From Flavobacterium muglaense (GTDB taxonomy: Bacteria > Bacteroidota > Bacteroidia > Flavobacteriales > Flavobacteriaceae), in contig NZ_JACRUK010000007.1 in assembly GCF_014305155.1 (NCBI RefSeq), positions 1 through 64,000 on the forward strand: 64,000 nt of DNA. Reading direction: 5' to 3'. Of this stretch, positions 61,029-64,000 are shown one piece after another. The notes beneath the pieces were generated by a model. It ran no database searches, was not told the origin of the DNA, and worked only from the letters and a program-made list of their open reading frames with translations. Both the position numbers and the translations under genes were made by a program. Within the stretch, counting starts at the first letter, position 1, and each line of letters begins with the position of its first letter.

Positions 61029-61100
61029 TTTGTAGCAGTCCACAGAACATCTCTTTGATAAATTAATTAAATTAGCTTTCTCAATCCAAAACACCTAAAT

Positions 61101-61799
61101 ATGAAACTTTTCAAAATTTTAGCATTCGTATTATCCCTAAGCATTTTAGCTTGTAATGGTCAAGCCTCCAAAGAAATCAAGAATATTGATGCTCCAGCAT
61201 TTGCCGAAAAAATAAAAAACACACCAAACCCACAAATCTTAGACGTACGTACGCCCGAAGAATACGCTACAGATCATATCTCAGATGCCAAAAACATCAA
61301 TTGGTTGGGAGACAGCTTCGTGGCTGACGTTGCAAAACTGGATAAAACAAAACCCGTTTTTGTCTACTGTAAAAGCGGAGGACGAAGTGCCAAAGCCACA
61401 GAAAAACTAAACGAATTAGGTTTTACGACTATATATGAACTTCAAGGAGGTTTCTTAAAATGGGATGCTGCCGGACTTTCTAAACCCCTAGACAAAATTG
61501 TAGGATTGAGCAGTGAGCAATACAAAGCGTTACTAAATACCGACAAAAAAGTATTAATTGATTTTTATGCTGAATGGTGTGCGCCTTGCAAAAAAATGGC
61601 CCCTTACCTTGCCAAAATGGAAACCGAATTAAAAGACAAAGTGGTAATCATTCGACTAAATGCAGACGAGAACAAAACAATCATGCAAGAATTGAAAATC
61701 GAAGAGCTACCTACTTTATTAGTTTATAAAAACAATGAAGTACAGTGGAAACATACTGGATTCATTACTGAACAAGATTTAAGAAAACAACTAAACTAA
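61101..61799 (+). CDS. Rhodanese-thioredoxin fusion lipoprotein
   Basis: 232 residues. Lipobox LSILAC (Cys at about 18) marks a lipoprotein. Residues 25-125 are a rhodanese domain (NPQILDVRTPEEYATDHISDAKNI, active-site VYCKSGGRSAKA with Cys). Residues 130-232 are a thioredoxin domain (VLIDFYAEWCAPCKKMAPYLAKME with WCxxC, then cis-Pro in IEELPTLLVYK). It probably acts in periplasmic sulfur or disulfide chemistry. Order rhodanese then thioredoxin in one exported chain is notable. It lies 5 nt upstream of DUF2461. Confidence 0.9.
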   Translation: MKLFKILAFVLSLSILACNGQASKEIKNIDAPAFAEKIKNTPNPQILDVRTPEEYATDHISDAKNINWLGDSFVADVAKLDKTKPVFVYCKSGGRSAKATEKLNELGFTTIYELQGGFLKWDAAGLSKPLDKIVGLSSEQYKALLNTDKKVLIDFYAEWCAPCKKMAPYLAKMETELKDKVVIIRLNADENKTIMQELKIEELPTLLVYKNNEVQWKHTGFITEQDLRKQLN

Positions 61800-61804
61800 C
61801 CAAA

Positions 61805-62482
61805 ATGGTAGCAGAAGAAAGTTTACAATTCCTGGAAGATTTAAAAGCCAATAACAATAGAGAGTGGTTTCAAGAAAACAAAAAACGATACGACGCTTTT
61901 AAAAAAGACTACCATCAACTAGTTACTAGTTTTCTTGATGCTATGAAACCATTAGACCCAGCACTTGAAATGCTGGAAGTTAAAAAATGCACTTTCAGGA
62001 TCAATAGAGACATCCGATTCTCTAAAGACAAATCACCTTATAAATCACATCTTGGCATCTGGCTTTCTTCTGGTTCCAAAGGCTACAATCGTTCTGGATA
62101 CTACGTTCATCTCGAAAAAGGAGCGAGTTTTGTAGCTGGTGGTTTTTACGCCCCTGAAGCGGATGATTTAAAAAAGGTTCGAAAAGAAATCGCTTTCTTC
62201 CACGAAGATTTGGAAGAAATACTTAATGAAAAACAGTTCAAAAAAGTGTTTGGCGGTTTTGATAGAAATGAAAAAAGCACGCTTAAAAATCCACCCAGAG
62301 GATACGACAAAGAGCATCCAGCTATAGAATTATTAAAATTAAAAAGCTTTGAAGCATTGCAAAGAATTGATATCTCCGAAGCCTTAGACAAAGATTTTGT
62401 AAGCAACACTGTCAAAAAACTAATCCTTTTAAAACCATTGAACGAGTTTATCAATAGAGCGTTAACAACCGACGAATTCTAA
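61805..62482 (+). CDS. DUF2461 (TIGR02453) family protein
   Basis: 225 residues, soluble. LQFLEDLKANNNREWFQENKKRYD is the family opening, with FRINRDIRFSKDKSPYKSHLGIWLSSGSKG and GYYVHLEKGASFVAGGFYAPEAD as further signatures, and LKNPPRGYDKEHPAIELLKLKSF near the C-terminus. Function unknown. It sits between two genes with spacings of 5 nt, so it is part of an operon. Confidence 0.93.
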   Translation: MVAEESLQFLEDLKANNNREWFQENKKRYDAFKKDYHQLVTSFLDAMKPLDPALEMLEVKKCTFRINRDIRFSKDKSPYKSHLGIWLSSGSKGYNRSGYYVHLEKGASFVAGGFYAPEADDLKKVRKEIAFFHEDLEEILNEKQFKKVFGGFDRNEKSTLKNPPRGYDKEHPAIELLKLKSFEALQRIDISEALDKDFVSNTVKKLILLKPLNEFINRALTTDEF

Positions 62483-62487
62483 ATGGA

Positions 62488-63558
62488 ATGAAAAAAAGAA
62501 AAATACTTTTTTTAGGCGAAACCTACAGAGCCGATGCACAAACATGGATCAAGGGGTTAGAAGAATTTGGCAATTTTGACATCATTAGCTGGGAATTAAA
62601 AACACCTAGTAACGGGCTCTACAATAGAGTCATTCGATTATTCGAATTTGCTTTTTCGATTTTTACAATAAAAAAAATCATTCAAAACCAACAGCCCGAC
62701 ATGATAATTGCCGAGAGAACAACCAGCTACGGTTTTCTAGCAGCCTTATCAAAACTACAACCCATAGCAATTGCACAACAAGGCCATACCGACTTATGGC
62801 CCGAAAACTCTTTACTGTACCCCTTAAAAAAAGCAATTCAGCGACATGCTTTTAAAAAAGCGACATTGATACACGCTTGGGGCTCGTCCATGGCTGCATC
62901 TATGTCCAAAGTTCCAGTAGATCCTGCTAAAATAATGATCCTTGCTAAGGGCATTAATTTAAAATTATTTAACAACAGTACTAGCAGCAATCCCACAGAT
63001 CAAATTTTCGCTATTGTCACACGATCTTTATTACCCGAATACCGCCACGATATCATCTTGAAAGCATTTGCCATTTTAGACCAAAAAGGAATTCCATTTC
63101 AACTCACCTTTGTGGGTCATGGAACAGAGTATGATGCCTTAAAAACGCTTGCGCAAAATTTAAACATCGCATCCAAAGTGCGCTTTACAGGAAGAATCCC
63201 CTATCAAGGATTACCACCATTGCTACAAGCGAGCAATTACTACATCAGCATGCCAATTACCGAAGGTGTTTCGGCTTCATTGTTTGAAGCTATGGCAACA
63301 AATTGCTACCCCATTATTACCAATATACCTGGCAACAGCAGCTGGATCACAGATCGCAAAAACGGACAACTGATTACCGTAGACGATTTCAAATCATTAG
63401 CCGATGAACTGATCTGGGCCCACGAAAATCCAGAATTTCGCAATACGGCCATCAATTACAATCACAAACTAGTAACGGAAAATGCTGATTACAGTCGTAA
63501 CATGAGAATCATAGCCGATACCTACCACAAATTGATCAATAATAAAACTCAGATTTAG
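62488..63558 (+). CDS. Glycosyltransferase family 4 protein
   Basis: 356 residues, GT-B fold. N-terminal Rossmann half begins KRKILFLGETYRADAQTW, with the acceptor side at QQGHTDLWPENS. The C-terminal half has ILAKGINLKLFN, FVGHGTEYDALKTLAQNLNIASKVRFTGRIPYQGLPPLLQASNYYISMPITEGVSASLFEAMA, with the E-x7-E donor-binding pattern. It should add a sugar to an envelope polysaccharide. Donor and acceptor are unknown. It is 5 nt downstream of DUF2461. Confidence 0.9.
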   Translation: MKKRKILFLGETYRADAQTWIKGLEEFGNFDIISWELKTPSNGLYNRVIRLFEFAFSIFTIKKIIQNQQPDMIIAERTTSYGFLAALSKLQPIAIAQQGHTDLWPENSLLYPLKKAIQRHAFKKATLIHAWGSSMAASMSKVPVDPAKIMILAKGINLKLFNNSTSSNPTDQIFAIVTRSLLPEYRHDIILKAFAILDQKGIPFQLTFVGHGTEYDALKTLAQNLNIASKVRFTGRIPYQGLPPLLQASNYYISMPITEGVSASLFEAMATNCYPIITNIPGNSSWITDRKNGQLITVDDFKSLADELIWAHENPEFRNTAINYNHKLVTENADYSRNMRIIADTYHKLINNKTQI

Positions 63559-63722
63559 CAAGCCATAAACAGTATCTACCACATTATACTACTAAACAAA
63601 CCAAACCCTAAATTAAATTTGCAAATTAATTATCTTGCATATCTAACCATAATCGAGTACCAATACATTTTAATTCTTACTTTTGGAGTTGGAATACAAT
63701 ATTAAAAAAAGAACTTTCTTCC

Positions 63723-64000
63723 ATGGAAATACAACATAATTTCTCTTTAAAAAACTACAACACTTTTGGAATCGAAGCTAAAGCTAGTCAATTTGCAAGT
63801 GTACACTCCATAGCCGACTTACAATCTATTTTAGAACAAAATCCTACTGAAAAAAAATTCATTCTAGGCGGTGGTAGTAATATGTTATTGACCCAAGACA
63901 TACAAGCCTTAGTGATACATATTGATTTGAAAGGAAAGAAAGTTATTGAAGAAAACGACGATTATGTTTGGGTAGAAAGTCAGGCTGGTGAAAACTGGCA
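63723..64000 (+). CDS. murB: UDP-N-acetylmuramate dehydrogenase, N-terminal part
   Basis: The first 92 residues are visible, running off the window end. Opening NFSLKNYNTFGIEAKASQFASV and the FAD-binding FILGGGSNMLLTQD, then VWVESQAGENW, are clear MurB motifs. It reduces enolpyruvyl-UDP-GlcNAc made by MurA to UDP-MurNAc using NADPH. Start chosen at the ATG of MEIQHNF; a TACTTTTG -7-like element lies 37 nt upstream. Confidence 0.93.
   Translation, partial: MEIQHNFSLKNYNTFGIEAKASQFASVHSIADLQSILEQNPTEKKFILGGGSNMLLTQDIQALVIHIDLKGKKVIEENDDYVWVESQAGENW

Overview
The window is a stretch of a low-GC Bacteroidota chromosome, almost certainly a Flavobacterium or close relative. Supporting evidence: promoters of the form TTG-N19-TAnnTTTG (five with exact spacing), almost no Shine-Dalgarno sequences, a giant surface protein with a type IX secretion (T9SS) C-terminal sorting signal, a TonB-dependent receptor with an N-terminal carboxypeptidase-like domain, zinc-free type B L31, and several families typical of the phylum (DUF4199, DUF4290, DUF5683, head-GIN/DUF2807, GlmU-like). 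Nearly everything is housekeeping or conserved-hypothetical; I see no prophage, CRISPR array, secondary-metabolite cluster or defence island.

Layout. 1-972: 3' part of an insertion sequence (transposase open to the window edge) lying directly against, and probably truncating, a lytic transglycosylase gene. 1.8-8.3 kb: alpha/beta hydrolase, small GNAT protein, ABC-F ATPase, AGCS symporter, GlmU-like sugar nucleotidyltransferase, rpmE2. 8.5-14.5 kb (+): DUF4199 protein, dolichol-phosphate-mannose-synthase-like glycosyltransferase, phospho-sugar mutase, MsbA-like exporter, DUF2971 protein. 14.6-19.6 kb (-): lipoprotein, TonB receptor, M23 peptidase. 19.7-22.2 kb (+): coiled-coil protein, zapA, a 6S RNA, rny. 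22.3-28.8 kb: xerD, two small outer-membrane barrels, aroQ, cation-efflux transporter, murA (catalytic Cys replaced by Asp), DUF4290, DUF493. 28.9-34.8 kb: AAA ATPase, recQ, fmt, HU, YqgE, class IV aminotransferase, START-like protein. 34.9-41.5 kb: tRNA-Met, a decayed lipoprotein gene, a 1699-residue T9SS cargo protein and a small Cys/Lys-rich exported protein. 42-46.5 kb: DUF4870 protein, then a PadR / PspC / head-GIN operon. 46.6-53.5 kb: trxB, tRNA-Pro, parA-parB-DUF5683-dapB-lepB-wbqC. 53.5-59.7 kb (-): EEP hydrolase, two rhomboids, mutL, ribH, TPR protein. 59.9-64 kb (+): recF, rhodanese-thioredoxin lipoprotein, DUF2461, glycosyltransferase, start of murB.

The genes mainly serve envelope biogenesis (murA, murB, MsbA-like, M23 and SLT enzymes, LepB), chromosome maintenance (parAB, xerD, recF, recQ, mutL, HU, zapA) and RNA/translation (rny, 6S, fmt, rpmE2, tRNAs). 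The most interesting items are two copies of a structured intergenic element with a covarying apical hairpin (9998-10077 and 42618-42695), the 6S RNA behind zapA, the MurA Cys-to-Asp replacement, a MutL whose endonuclease motifs look degenerate, the IS-truncated transglycosylase and a three-frame gene relic next to tRNA-Met. I did not find a convincing wholly new multi-gene system. All functional calls are from reading the sequence and family knowledge; no searches were run.
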